Shown: piece after piece, positions 48,861-60,626 of the stretch | Layout: every line of letters starts with the position of its first letter | How positions within the stretch are numbered: position 1 is the stretch's first letter | Origin: Panax quinquefolius | Lineage: Eukaryota > Streptophyta > Magnoliopsida > Apiales > Araliaceae | DNA: 64,000 bases | Reading direction: 5' to 3' | Assembly: GCA_020205615.1 (NCBI GenBank) | Contig: JAINUW010000592.1 | Coordinates: 62,001-126,000, forward strand | Notes under the pieces: model-generated | What the model was told of the DNA's origin: nothing | The model's input: only the letters and a program-made list of their open reading frames with translations | The model's database searches: none | Made by a program: the position numbers and the translations under genes

Positions 48861-51800
48861 TGTGACGCCCCCAAAATAGGTATATATCACCCATATTGAG
48901 TCGCCAAATACATGATACAAAATTCAAATACAAACTAATAATACAGCAGTAGTGTAAAATACGACAAAACATATGCTGTGAATTTAAATACAAATATTGT
49001 CTTCTAGACAATATCCACTCTCAGAATAAGTCCTCATTACATTTATTGTCAAACTATTTAACAGAATAGTGAGGACTACTAATACACCATCTAGGACCAT
49101 CACTCCGTTCCCCGACTCATCCCAGTTATGTTCTCATTTCCTGAAGAGAACAGTGAAAGAAATGGTGAGCTCAACTAGCCCAGTAAGAAATATTATGACT
49201 AAGATAATGCAGAATAAATTATCATTAGTCTTCAACAATGTTAAACTGATAATATACAATAGACATCAAGTTTAACTGCAGCGGAATAAGCAATCCATTA
49301 AAAGAGTCAAGTAGAGAATAAAATCTACTATCTTTTATGATTTAAAAATATTTTTCATCACTTTTATCGCTGGGACTCAGCTTAATAAATAATCAACATC
49401 ATTGAATCACCCCTGCACTATGGCCAAGGATATTCTTTAGTATCACAATCACAAATTATCCATGCACTACGAGCCAAGGATATTCGTGTTTTAAATTACT
49501 ACCATGATTATACCGAATAATACCCCGGTCATAATCATACCAAGTCCATCTATGCACTACATACAAAAAGATGACTTTTACCACATCATTTGTAACATTA
49601 CGGTCATGATCATGCCAAATAATCCCTGGTCATAATCATACCAAGTCCATCTATGCACTACAGGCCACAGATGACTTTCAACATAATATATATATATATG
49701 AGGATGTTGACAATGATATAAGTATTAATTAAATGAAAACAAGGATAAATATTAAAGACTTTAAATTTATCCAAATATTATCCACTACTCATAATCTAAT
49801 ATTATTAATATCATAACAATATTTTAATAACTTTTAAACTTATAAACAATTTATTTCAATTGTTTACACTTTACCAAATAATGCATTTAATCAATCAAAA
49901 AATGCCATACTAATAAGATTTCATCACCAATGATCAAATTCCTCATCAAAATATGCATATGTCTTATATAGAATTTCCAAGCCATAAAATCCTATTTTTC
50001 AACTTTGTTACTTCACATAACATATTTAACTCATTTACTCATAACTAGATCATTTTCATGAAAAAATACCAAATCAGTTCCAAAAATATTTCTTTTCTGG
50101 GATTAAGCATAATATAGTCCCATATTGAACATATATTTTTCTCGGAATTTTTAAAATTCATTTACTATTTTTCAAAAATCTATTCCTAATTAATTCCTTA
50201 AGAAATTAGCTACCTCAAGTTTAACTCCAAAAATTCTCAAATCTTGGCAGAAACTTACATATGTTAACGTGAGCTTATAGTTTAAATTTCATGGTCATCG
50301 GAGTTATAGAACTCCGGTTATAGCATTTTTCGTCAAAAAAAACCTAAATATTGAAATTGTCATAACTTGCTCATTTTAAGTCAGAATGAGCTCATTTTTG
50401 GATAGGATGTTCTTTATACCATATAGATTCATGTCCCAAAAGACCAGAATTTTTCTCATAATTTAAGTGGACGAAAATGCCCTTTTAAAAATCTAGACAG
50501 TAGCTTTTTCAAAATTTGCAGCTTTTGCCTCCTTTACTAAAATCAGTCCACACGAAAATATACAATACCTTTTCCAATGATTCCACTTGGATAAGTTATA
50601 AGACTCATAGATCTAACTCTAGGACTTGACCACACTCAAAAATTCAAAATATAATAAGAGATATGGTCAATTAAATTTCATGTTACATTTTTACCAAAAT
50701 CTGATTTTTCAACCCTTTGTGATTTCTAAGAAACTTTCATGTTTTCACATAATAACCAACATAACTCATCATAACACTTACTAATACTTCATATACCCAT
50801 GATTTTCATCAGTCCAATACTTTTATTATGATTCTCAACATAATCAACGTAAACAGATCATTTTCACAATTTAATAAGGAATGAATATAAATGATCATTC
50901 ACCATGCATGTGGTAACCACATGACAAAAGTTATTCCAATGTAATAATAAAGAATGGAATAATGAAGGATTCACCATGCATGCGATAGAGACCGCATGCA
51001 TAAAAGTTATTCCCAATAGAATAATAAATAACTAAACCAGTCGGGTGAAATTCAACCGGCTGTGATGTTCCAATGTAATAATAAATGCGGAATAATAAAT
51101 AATGGAACCAAGTCGTGAAATTCACACCATGTGATATTCAAATGTAATATTAAATGCGGAATAATAAATAATGGAACCAAGTCCGCAGAAAAGCATGCAT
51201 GTGGATATTCCGATGTAATATTAAAGAATGGAGTAACAACATAAATCACCAAGTATAGGGTAGATCACAGATACAAAAGTTATTCTAATGTAATAATAAA
51301 GATGGAATAATAGAAGTTCTCTTCATGAATAAGAAAGAATAACACCCCTTACCGTAAAAGAAGAATATTCCAACTGATAGGGTGATGATTTTCTTAAAGA
51401 AAACTTATTCTATGTTCTTCGCTCAAAGTTTCTTAAAACTCTTAAGGAAATACGCTCAAGATTATAGAAGGAGAATTCTCTGAACTTCTGGTGTGATTTC
51501 AATTCTAACCAAGATTCCTATTTATAGGAAAATGGACTGCATAGTAACTAATTCATGAACAGTCCAGATTGATTAATTTAATCTGACGGTCCATATTTAA
51601 AGTAAAATCTTTTAAATAAAATATAATATATATTATATATATATATATAACACATGTTTTTCAAAATATTATATATCAGTATTATATATAGACCACTTAA
51701 TTTTTCTCCCCCATAACCAACATCAATACCCCACCCACCCAAAAATCAATTTCACTACACTCTTACACATCACTATCACACTACCACTTTTCCACCATTT

Positions 51801-52723
51801 TCCACTCACACACCCATCACACACCTATCACTTTCACATATCACTTTCTCCCACCATATACTCAATACATACATATACTTCCATACTTATACTCTTCCAT
51901 TTTCAAAATAATTTCCCAACACATATGGGCCCCACATGTGGCCCCCACATGTGGGCCCCACCTTTAAATAATTTTCTATCGATTATTTTGAAAAATGGGT
52001 AAATAGGAATCCATAAAATAAGCAAAACTTCATAAAAATCACCTTAATAATTTTAGCAACATTTATCATCTTTATTACAATTCACAATATTAATCGACCA
52101 GGTCGTTCCCAGGATAGAGGGGGCTTTCCAATAAGAATTTCTCCCAATTGGCACACAATTAGGTGACCAAACCTCTCCTTGGCAGAACTTCTAGACATCG
52201 TTAATATTGCAATTTATAATATTAATAACTCGTCATTTCAATTATTGATTTAATAATATATAAAATATCGACAATAATTGAATCAAATAACGTGAGATCT
52301 TATGCAACAATTACTATAGCAATAATTGAACAAAACTGAGTGACTTCTCACGTAAGCATTAATAATTAATACCGTGTGCTACTATGCAATCACACATATT
52401 ATAATTACTTTTTACTACCGAAAGTAGTTCAACAAGATAATTCAGAAAACTTCCGCCGTTATTTTCAATAAAATATTTTTGTCATTTTCTCAATCCGACA
52501 ATAATTCCGTTGCTGGGGTCCACCAATGATTGTGCCGTCATTTAATATTTCCCGACACAAAGAATATTCCCCAACCAATCGAATATAATACAACAACTTG
52601 CATACTTTACAAAATTTTCAAATACTACCCACAACTATAACATTATCTCAAATCCACACCTTAATATTCAAAAAAATATTTCGAGAAATTTAAATCTTTA
52701 TTTATAAAATCTAGGGTCTCACA
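48861..52723 (-). mobile_element. Element B 5' LTR
   Basis: Collinear with 42646-46505. TATA box at 51519-51526. Donor-like CGGTAAGG at 51346-51354 (minus), altered to CGATAAGG in the 3' LTR. Acceptor-like TTCTCTTCAG ends at 49141-49143 and is followed by a short frame ending SRGTE and TGA. Tandem units like those of the other LTR at 49410-49690. Confidence 0.92.
51519..51526 (-). promoter_or_regulatory. TATA box of element B 5' LTR
   Basis: TATAAATA on the minus strand within CCTATAAATAGGAATC, conserved in the other LTR and, in part, at 11724. Confidence 0.68.
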
Positions 52724-53463
52724 CCTTGTTCCATAATTTGACTACTTCGGTGTTTCTATAAGATGAACAATTTTGTGATTGAACTGTTCAATATGAAAAT
52801 GTTCTGTTTATACATGAACAATTATTGTTAAGTATGTACTACATATTCTAGCCAGACGGGATGTGCATGAAAAAGAGTTGAAGAATGAAAGTATTTCAAA
52901 GTGAATGTGACTAATTTTTTAAAATGATAGGAATCAGAGTTTATTCATATTATTCAAGCTTCTTTATAACCTTTATTCGGTTATCGAAGATCTGAAAGAA
53001 TGTTTAAATTCTTGAAGTTGTTTGTCCAACTGCTATGACTTGCTTGGCAATTGAATGCTCACACTAGCTTTAATTGAATAACTTTTTCAGTGAATGATGG
53101 TAGAAAAACTTAAGGATCCCATAAAGATCAAGTTGATTGGTATCCAGAAGAAATGCCTTCATTAGATCAATGAGCGTGAAGACCAAGCGAAGACTTGTAA
53201 TATAGAATAGTTTAATTAAACTATAGACTAGTTTAATGAAGTGTTATGTATCCTTGGTGGCGGATGAAAGTCACTCGTGTAATATGTAAATAAAAATGTA
53301 ATTATCATTATTTATAATAAACGAGGTTATGAGGTATTAGAACATGGGATTTGAGGATGTATGTTGTTATATTTAGTTATATAATAATGTATGTTTGGAA
53401 AGAAGTGGGACCGTGACATACAAAATTCGGGTGTGAAAATAAACCAGATTTCGAGGCGTTACA
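52724..53463 (+). mobile_element. LTR4 fragment, right half of the split copy
   Basis: It continues the LTR4 sequence after the target CCTTG to the terminus GATTTCGAGGCGTTACA at 53463. Confidence 0.85.
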
Positions 53464-53672
53464 TGGTCAGCTCCAACTTTCGTGTTTAAATCACTATCTA
53501 TCAGTACCACCGTTTTGGGGTCTGGTACTACATTTTCCAATATAATTACCTCATCAGGGTTGCTTTCAATGTGAGCCTCTATTTCAACTATTGGCTTTGA
53601 TATTGGCTCAGTTATGGAGATTTGCTCCTTCTTTACGATTTGAGGGTATCCTAATCCTTTTCCACTTGACAT
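53464..53672 (-). pseudogene. N-terminal piece of an acidic ORF after a primer site, cut by LTR4
   Basis: From an ATG at 53672 the minus strand reads MSSGKGLGYPQIVKK, then an acidic, Ile/Val-rich stretch with EIEAHIESNPDEVIILEN, to NTKVGAD where LTR4 begins. Only about 70 codons remain. It lies between the primer site at 53879 and where gag would be, like the pre-gag ORFs of elements B and C. Family not recognised. Confidence 0.5.
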
Positions 53673-53878
53673 CTACACATAAATTTTCTAGATTAGTATA
53701 TAATATATACACACAATAAATAATAGTTTTATATAAGTTACTTTTACTTTATTTTACGATGAATTTATTTAATTCATCTCCTTTTAAAGTCTACTTGAGT
53801 TATTTATATTTTCAACGTTTCCCTTTATCCTAAGGTTATAGCCTAAGGTATACCCTAACCTAAGGTTTCTAACCTAAA

Positions 53879-53890
53879 GCTTTGATACCA
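53879..53890 (-). promoter_or_regulatory. Primer-binding site of a truncated element
   Basis: TGGTATCAAAGC on the minus strand, three bases inside the LTR edge at 53894. Confidence 0.8.
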
Positions 53891-53893
53891 ACT

Positions 53894-54291
53894 TGTGACG
53901 CCCCCAAATTTGAGTACTTGAAACCCAAACTTGGTGCTACAAGATATCATTTCTTTGAGCGAAATAATATAAATAATAAACTTAACATACATATCAGAGT
54001 TGTCTAATCCCAGGTACACAACCTTTAAAGCATTTCATTACATGTTAGCTAATAAATATTATCGTCTTAATAAAGTCACTATTACATAAGATACTATAAA
54101 ACTTATTCTGTCAGCTTTCCCTTTCCTTTGTTCTTGTCAGAACCTTCAGGTCGATCACGCTTAGCTGAAAATATTTAAATTTAAAGCAAGAATGAGCATT
54201 TAATATCCCAGCAAGTAATATCAAATAATACATATTAGCTGAAAGAAATAAATGTTTTCTTTGAACTGCACTTTTACAACGAAGCAATAGT
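53894..54291 (-). mobile_element. LTR fragment, same family as the solo LTR
   Basis: It starts TGTGACGCCCCCAAATTTGAG, as does 38039, and shares the downstream TTCTTGTCAGAACCTTCAGG region. It is cut at 54292 by the start of another LTR. Confidence 0.8.
54103..54167 (-). CDS. Conserved short LTR peptide, second copy
   Basis: The minus strand reads ATTTTCAG (CAG at 54165-54167) and then AKRDRPEGSDKNKGKGKLTE and TAA at 54103-54105. Compared with the solo LTR copy it keeps R.EGS.K.KGK.K while CGA/CGG, GGT/GGC, TCT/TCA, AAA/AAG and GGA/GGC differ only at third positions. Speculative as a gene, but the pattern is visible. Confidence 0.38.
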
Positions 54292-54375
54292 TGTAACGCC
54301 CAAGAAAATAGGATTTATATGAGAATTAAATTTTTATTTGATTATGTGAATTAAATGAATTTAATTGATTATTTA
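54292..54375 (+). mobile_element. 84-bp start of a plus-strand LTR
   Basis: TGTAACGCCCAAGAAAATAGG looks like a gypsy LTR 5' terminus in plus orientation. After 84 bases the LTR of element C begins. No other copy in the window. Confidence 0.45.
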
Positions 54376-54639
54376 TGTGACACCCCCAAATCTAGGTACT
54401 TCATTTCCACAAGATTTGATGCTCACTAATCAAGCATTCATACTATCTACCCAAATAAAATAATATTTGAATAATAAAACCTCCCTTAAATATAGGTTAC
54501 ATCATTAAGTACAAAAACATCCCAAAGTTATCTAACCTTTAAACATCATTCAAAAGCAAAATTAATTATTACATAACATCATTAAAATAAAGTCTAAGAT
54601 CATCATAATAAATAAAAGTACAAATTAGCATCACTTGTA

Positions 54640-54696
54640 CAATTTTCCCTTTCCTTTGCTAGTTGAAGGTTCATCTACCTTCTCCACTTTAGTCTG
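54640..54696 (-). CDS. Conserved short LTR peptide, third copy
   Basis: After an acceptor-like CATTCAG (CAG at 54694-54696) the minus strand reads TKVEKVDEPSTSKGKGKLYK and TGA. It is the same length and has the same KGKGK tail as the copies at 38258 and 54103, although the LTR around it is otherwise quite different. The frame after CAG is offset by one base relative to the other two. Confidence 0.36.
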
Positions 54697-55674
54697 AATG
54701 AGTTTATAATATGTAGAGTGAGCAAAACAATTGCTCACTGAATATAACAATGAATCAACAGGAGTACAATAATAAAATCTCCCAATAATAGGCTCATCAA
54801 GACTGAATAGTACTCTAACAATGCTAATCAGGAACTAAAATCCAAAATATGGAATAAACATAACTGAGGGTCATAAGACTATGAACTATGTCCACAGTTG
54901 CGAGTAATCTTTCAACTCCAACTTTAAATGTCATAAGACTATAAGGACTCCTCGTACTTAGGGGATCGGCCCTTCGTATAATTTATTGTGCACAAACATT
55001 TTAACACTATGCGTAAGTTAACCCCTAATAATAATAGGGTTGTTCATCTCAGTATTTAGAGTACAAATCCGCACCAAAGAAAGTTTGGTTTGGATAAGCT
55101 ATCAAGGGTAATTTAAAGTTCAACAAACATCAACTAGAGGACTAGTTAAATCAATAAGGTTTGATAATCATAACATAACATAGAATAATTGAAACTCATA
55201 AATGAACTGGTGATACATATCAAACTCATGCTTGAAATAACTATAGAGCATAAGTATTCAATTAAATGACTAAAATGGTTAACCTTTGCTTGAACAATAA
55301 ATAAGCGAAGGTTAGAGTCTTAAAACATTGGAAATGAAATTTCTGAATGTACAATAGCTAATAGCAAGCTGGAAACTAATAACTTGCCCAACATGGTACT
55401 AAATTCATGCAAGGGTTAAAACAGTTCAATAATAGAAACGAGAATTCAAAAACTGCGTCTCTTATACACTAATAGAATTCAAGAAACTTGCTTAACTATA
55501 AAAAATTTAGAATGAATCATCAAAATGAGAATTCAGATAACATTAGAGTTAAAGTTAGTTGGAATGAACTAGGACGATTGATTTATTCAATCAACAGTTG
55601 AAATAGAAAGTTTGCTCAATAAAAGAATAAAGCTTCATAATGTAATAATGGAACTAGCTAACGAAAATAAAGAA

Positions 55675-55805
55675 TTAAGAAACTTTCTCAATGTAAAAGA
55701 TAGAGTTTAGAAACTTGCTCAATGTAAATATAGAGTTAGAAAACTTGCTCAATGTAAAGGTAGAGTTAGAAAACTTGCTTTGAGCGTAAGATATAAAGTT
55801 AAACT
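55675..55805. repeat. Minisatellite, unit about 31 bp, 4 copies
   Basis: Units of AACTTGCTCAATGTAAA followed by TAGAGTTAGAA. Only in the element C LTR. Confidence 0.8.
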
Positions 55806-56771
55806 CACGATCACCTACATATAATTTTAGAACCACAATACCTATTAGATATGCTAACATATCATAACATGATCGTTACCATTTACATTTCAGAAACTCT
55901 AAGTGTTTTACTTAGCAACACTTGTCTAACTTTCATTATGTATACCAAACTATCACATAACACATTCTCGATTTACTAATCACTTTTAAAATTTTGAATT
56001 CATAAACCACATAACATGAATCTATTTAACCTTATTGTTACGTGATTCTCACATTCCATACCCTTAAGCTAAGCTACAACGAACAACTAAAGTCTGTAGA
56101 ATAAATAGACTTTAGTGTCTGAAAATGGACACTCACGCGGTCGCACGAGTTTCATATATGGAATGCAGTGGCCATGCGCTTAAGGGCTTAAGGGTCACAA
56201 GACCATACGACTTGCGTAACCCGCTTTTTCAAAAACAGAGCTTCAAAGACATTTTCATAAGCCAACTAACACAAATTTCACCCATCAAACAGTGATAACA
56301 TCACATATAATAAATATACAACTATTACAGACATGATTGCTCACATTTACAACCAATTGGAACAATTTAACACCAACTAAAACTATTTTAATTTCTCAAA
56401 ATTCATATTTTCATACAAAAACTCAATTTTTGATATTCATTATAGAAATCATCACTGTGAATTCATTAGTTGGCCAAATCACCTCATTCAAATTACGTTA
56501 TGCTTGTATCACATAAAACTAACATATACAAGCTTCAATTTACAGTTAACATAAGAATTGACCATCTAAATTGGTACTTATCTAATCCATACAAAGAATA
56601 CATATACTGACAAATTTTCTTCCTAGTGTCAAACGAATTTAGCATCCAATTCTCTTTTGTAAACATAAACTCTAGCATCATCAACATATAATCACCATTA
56701 ATAGTTATACATATTAACAATTCCGCAAATTGAATTCACAAACTTAGAAGGTTTATGTCGTGATACACATA

Positions 56772-56774
<3 letters not shown>

Positions 56775-56807
<33 letters not shown>
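56775..56807. repeat. (AT)n microsatellite
   Basis: 33 bases of uninterrupted AT dinucleotide, the longest in the window. Confidence 0.95.
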
Positions 56808-56811
<4 letters not shown>

Positions 56812-57586
56812 ACTAAGGTTATGTAAAAATACATTTAATTTACTTGAAATCCTTGCTATAAACACTGACAATCTCTATGAAATCCTCAGGTTTCCTCTCA
56901 ACTCTCTCTCAATTCTCTCTGAACTCAGACTTAGCCAAAATTCAATTGACCAACTAGTATGCATAATAACAAAGATATAAAACCGATAAGGCCATAATAA
57001 GTCTCATCATTATAACATATAACGATATATTATAAATATATTATATTTATTATTTAAATTTATTTTTATATTAGTAAATTTAAATTTCAAAAATTAGAAA
57101 TATCAAAAGCCCTAAGTCTTGTTTGGCAAACCATTTAAATTTTAAAGAATTAAAATACTTAAGCCTTTGTTTGACAAAAAACTAATTTAAATCCTTTTTA
57201 ATTTATTTTAATAAACACTTTAGTTTATAAACTATAATCACATATTATTTTCATATCCAACATTAACCCATTAAATTAATCACATACTATATTTTAATAA
57301 AATATAGCCTTTTAACAAATATCACCAAATTATAATTTTCCTTATAACTTTGTTTAATAATTTAACATACCATCTAAATTATTAAATCAACACAACAACA
57401 TAACACTTCTTGTAATAATACAAACCTCTAAATTATACATTAATTTAATTTACAAAATTCTCTAATACATTTAGATTCATCAACCATCACATCAATAAAA
57501 TATTTATTTAACAATAAACACCTCAAATAATATTTATATAACTCAATAAATATTTAAATTATAATTTAAAATTTCAGATCGTTACA

Positions 57587-57600
57587 TCCTTCCCTCCTTA
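57587..57600 (-). promoter_or_regulatory. Polypurine tract of element C
   Basis: The minus strand reads TAAGGAGGGAAGGA, directly followed by TGTAACGATC of the 3' LTR. Confidence 0.87.
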
Positions 57601-57697
57601 CAAGGATTCTGTCCCCGGAATCACAATTCAAACAATCAAATCGTCATATTCTCCCCTAATCACAATTCAAACAATCAAATCGTCACAATTCAAACAA

Positions 57698-58435
57698 TCA
57701 AATCGAAGACACGGATGAAACAAATAACTCAGGGTAATTTTTCATCATATCTGCTTCAAGTTCCCACGTAGCCTCTTCGACGTTGTGGTTCCTCCATATC
57801 ACCTTCACAAAAGGTATCACTTTATTCCTGAGCACTTGTTCTTTCCTGTCGACTATCTGGATAGGAATCTCTTCGTAAGATAAATATTTACTGAACTGCA
57901 ACGGTTCATATTCGATCACATGCCTGTAATCGGGTTTATAAGGTCGTAACACCAACACATGAAATACATTGTGCACATGCTCTAATTCTGGAGGTAGGGC
58001 TACCTCATAAGCCACCTCCCCCACTTTTCGTAGAATCTTGAAAGGTCCAATAAACCTTGGGCTGAGCTTTCCTTTATTTCCAAAACGAATTTTCCCCTTC
58101 CAAGGAGAAACTTTCAAGAATACAAAATATCCTACTTCCAACTCACGACTCTGCCTGTGTTGGTCAGCATACTTTTTCTCTTGATCTTGAGCAGCTACTA
58201 GTCTTGCTCTGATGAGTTTGACGACTTCAGCGGTCTGCTGAACCAGTTCTAATCCAAGTAGTTGACGTTCACCAACTTCATCCCAACATAGTGGAGTTCT
58301 GCACTTCCTGCCGTAAAATGCTTCGTATGGCGGTATTCCAATGCTTGCGTGGTAACTATTGTTGTATGAAAATTTCACTAATGGTAGATGATCATCCCAG
58401 TTTCCTTTAAAATCCATGATGCACGCTCTGAGCAT
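57698..58435 (-). pseudogene. Integrase C-terminal half with GPY/F motif and chromodomain (element C)
   Basis: A 245-codon open piece. It starts inside the integrase core (WDDHLPLVKFSYNNSYHASI, PYEAFYGRKCRTPLCW), continues through the GPY/F motif (FGNKGKLSPRFIGPFKIL), and ends in a chromodomain-like tail (VIPFVKVIWRNHNVEEATWE, then YPELF). The stop at 57698 is the natural pol end, about 100 bases before the LTR. The chromodomain class points to a Tekay/Del-like chromovirus. It is the best-preserved stretch of the element; a stop just upstream (near 58470) separates it from the rest of the core. Confidence 0.9.
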
Positions 58436-58990
58436 GTCTTCAAGCGTCTGGATCGTTCTTTTGCTTTACCCATCGGTTTGCGGATGATACGCTGTGCTCA
58501 TCTTCAATTGCGTTCCCATGCATTCTTGTAGTCTCTTCCAGAAATTTGATGTGAATCTTGGATCTCTATCTGATACAATTGACACTGGAACTCCATGTCT
58601 TGAGATGATCTCCTTAACGTATAATATCACCAACTGATCAAGATTAAATCCATTGTGATATGCTCCCACTTCCATTCCGGTATCTCCAACGGTTGAAGTA
58701 AGTCGCTTAGTCCTTGATGCTCGGCCTTCACTTTATGACATGTCAAACACTTTGCAACGCATTATGTAACATCTCTTTTAATATCCGGCCACCAAAATGA
58801 CGCCGCAAATCTTGATACATTTTTGTACTTCCTGGATGAATTGAATATCTTGAGCTATGTGCTTCAGTCATGATTTTCTATTTAATCTCCTGAACTGCTG
58901 GAACCAAATTCGTCCCTCGAATCTTAGCATTCCCGCAGTATCAACCTAGTACTTCACTTCTTTACCCTCGACTATATTTTACTTTATTTT
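58436..58990 (-). pseudogene. Integrase zinc-binding and core, with internal deletion (element C)
   Basis: 58466-58675 reads [38 protein letters not shown] and AYHPQTDG, holding the second catalytic Asp. Immediately before it TMD runs into FNLDQL: the roughly 30 residues normally present after the first catalytic Asp (IWVVVDRLTKSAHF in relatives; element A has VDRLTKSASF) are missing and the frame changes. Upstream, FWWPDIKRDVT and [11 protein letters not shown] mark the zinc-binding region, with a stop between them. Confidence 0.83.
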
Positions 58991-59470
58991 CTTGCATTCT
59001 TCATCCTGTAGCTGAGCGTTTTTCACTTTGTCCACCACATTTGGACTAGCTTCCATTTGGAACAATTTTTCTTCGAACTCCTCTGGAAATTTAATTTCCA
59101 GCTCTAGTTTTGCCATTGCTGAAATGAGCTCCTCCTTATCAGTTAACATCATCAACTTTTCTCTTCCCTTCCTACTCAAGGCATCTGCAACCACATTTGC
59201 TTTGCCTGGATGATAAAAGATCTCACAATCATAATCCTTTATCAGTTCCATCCATCTTCTTCGACGCATGTTCAGGTCCTTCTGTGTGAAAATATACTTT
59301 ACACTTTTATGGTCTGTGTAAATCTCACATTTCTCTCCATAGAGATAGTGTCTCCATATCTTCAATGCGAACACAACCGTCGCCAACTCTAAATCATGAG
59401 TCGGATATCCTTTTTCGTAGTCTTTCAGTTGCCTTAATGCATATGTAATAACCTTGCCGTTTTACATAAT
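58979..59470 (-). pseudogene. RNase H region (element C)
   Basis: A 135-codon open piece to 59386: [40 protein letters not shown] and [17 protein letters not shown], then a charged linker toward integrase. The first part (YASRQL equivalent) lies upstream in disrupted frames near 59400-59470. Confidence 0.87.
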
Positions 59471-59613
59471 GACACAACCCAATCCTTTGTGTGACACATC
59501 ACTATACACTACGAAATTACCAGTATTATCTGGTAATGACAACACAGGTGCCACACTTAACTTCTTCTTCAATTCTTGAAAACTTTCGTCACACTTTTCC
59601 GTCCAAACAAATT

Positions 59614-60420
59614 TTACAAATTTTCTTGCAAATTTGTCAACGGAGTGGCAACCTTGGAAAAATCCTGGGTAAACCGTCTATAATAACCTGCCAACCCCAA
59701 GAAACTTCTCACTTCGGTTGGAGTTCTTGGTTGTTCCCAATTTATCACAGCTTCAACTTTTGATGGATCTACGAAAATCCCATCCTTATCAATTACATGC
59801 CCCATAAATTCAGAAGATGTTCCAACCCAAAATTCACATTTAGAGAATTTTATGATAACTTTTCTTTTCTTAACGTCTCCAGCGTCAGACGTAAGTGTTC
59901 CACGTGTTCCTCTTGAGTTTTGGAGTACACCAAAATATCATCGATAAATACCACCACAAATTTGTCCAAAATTGGTTTAAACACTATGTTCATCAAATCC
60001 ATGAATGCTGCAGGGGCGTTTGTCAAACCAAAAGACATCACCAAAAAATTTTAATGTCCATACCGAGTTCAGAATGCTGTCTTCGGTACATCCTCCTTCC
60101 TTACCTTCAATTGATGATACCCACTTCTCAAATCTATTTTCAAGAAATATCTAGCACCCTTCAATTGATCAAATAAGTCATCTATTCTTGGCAATGGATA
60201 CTTGTTCTTAATAGTGACTTTGTTCAATTCCCTATAGTCAATTCAAAGACGCATCGACCCATCCTTCTTCTTCACGAATAACACCGGTGCTCCCCATGGT
60301 GACACACTTGGTTGAATATACTTCTTGTCTAACAGTTCTTGCAGTTGCACCATAAGTTCTTTCATTTCTATCGGAGCCATTCAGATGGGGGCCTTCGATA
60401 TATGGAGAGCGAGTTCTGCC
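59614..60420 (-). pseudogene. Reverse transcriptase (element C)
   Basis: Conserved blocks in order: [32 protein letters not shown], [10 protein letters not shown], then [18 protein letters not shown] at 60044 and [20 protein letters not shown] with the catalytic pair, then [10 protein letters not shown] and [11 protein letters not shown] at 59614-59805. Stops interrupt at about 60050, 60235 and 59850. Confidence 0.88.
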
Positions 60421-60626
60421 GCAAGCGCTTAGTCGATCACGAACTTGATTTCACGGTCAGGTGGAAGTCCTGGCAAATCCTCCAAAAACACATCCACGAA
60501 CTCCCTAACTACTAGTATTTCCTCTAATTTCACACCCTTCTCCCTTTAAGTATCGACTATATAAGCTAAATACCCTACACAGCCCTGACTCAATAACTTT
60601 TTGGCCTGCATCATCATCAGACATTT

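Larger units (their letters stand above)
42646..52723 (-). mobile_element. Element B: internally deleted Ty3/gypsy element with intact termini
   Basis: Two LTRs of 3860 and 3863 bases enclose only 2355 bases of internal DNA. The 5-bp target duplication CCTTG is at 42641-42645 and 52724-52728. Joining the flanks restores the LTR4 sequence seen at 37600 (GAGGCCTTGTGCCACAAT). Fragments of gag, protease, RNase H and the integrase C-terminus remain; RT and the integrase core are missing. The two LTRs differ at 7 of the first 130 positions I aligned by eye. Confidence 0.93.
54376..57586 (-). mobile_element. Element C 3' LTR
   Basis: It runs from TGTGACACCCCCAAATCTAGG to AGATCGTTACA, 3211 bases. 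The same start is at 63359. It contains a minisatellite (55675-55805), an (AT)n run and a TATA-like TTTATATC near 56985 on the minus strand. The small ORFs at 55675 and 56535 are not genes. Confidence 0.9.

Noticed and set aside
53464..53470. TGG right after the LTR4 terminus as a plus-strand primer site
   Set aside because: Only three bases match the Met-tRNA site; the following sequence reads as the minus-strand ORF starting at 53672.
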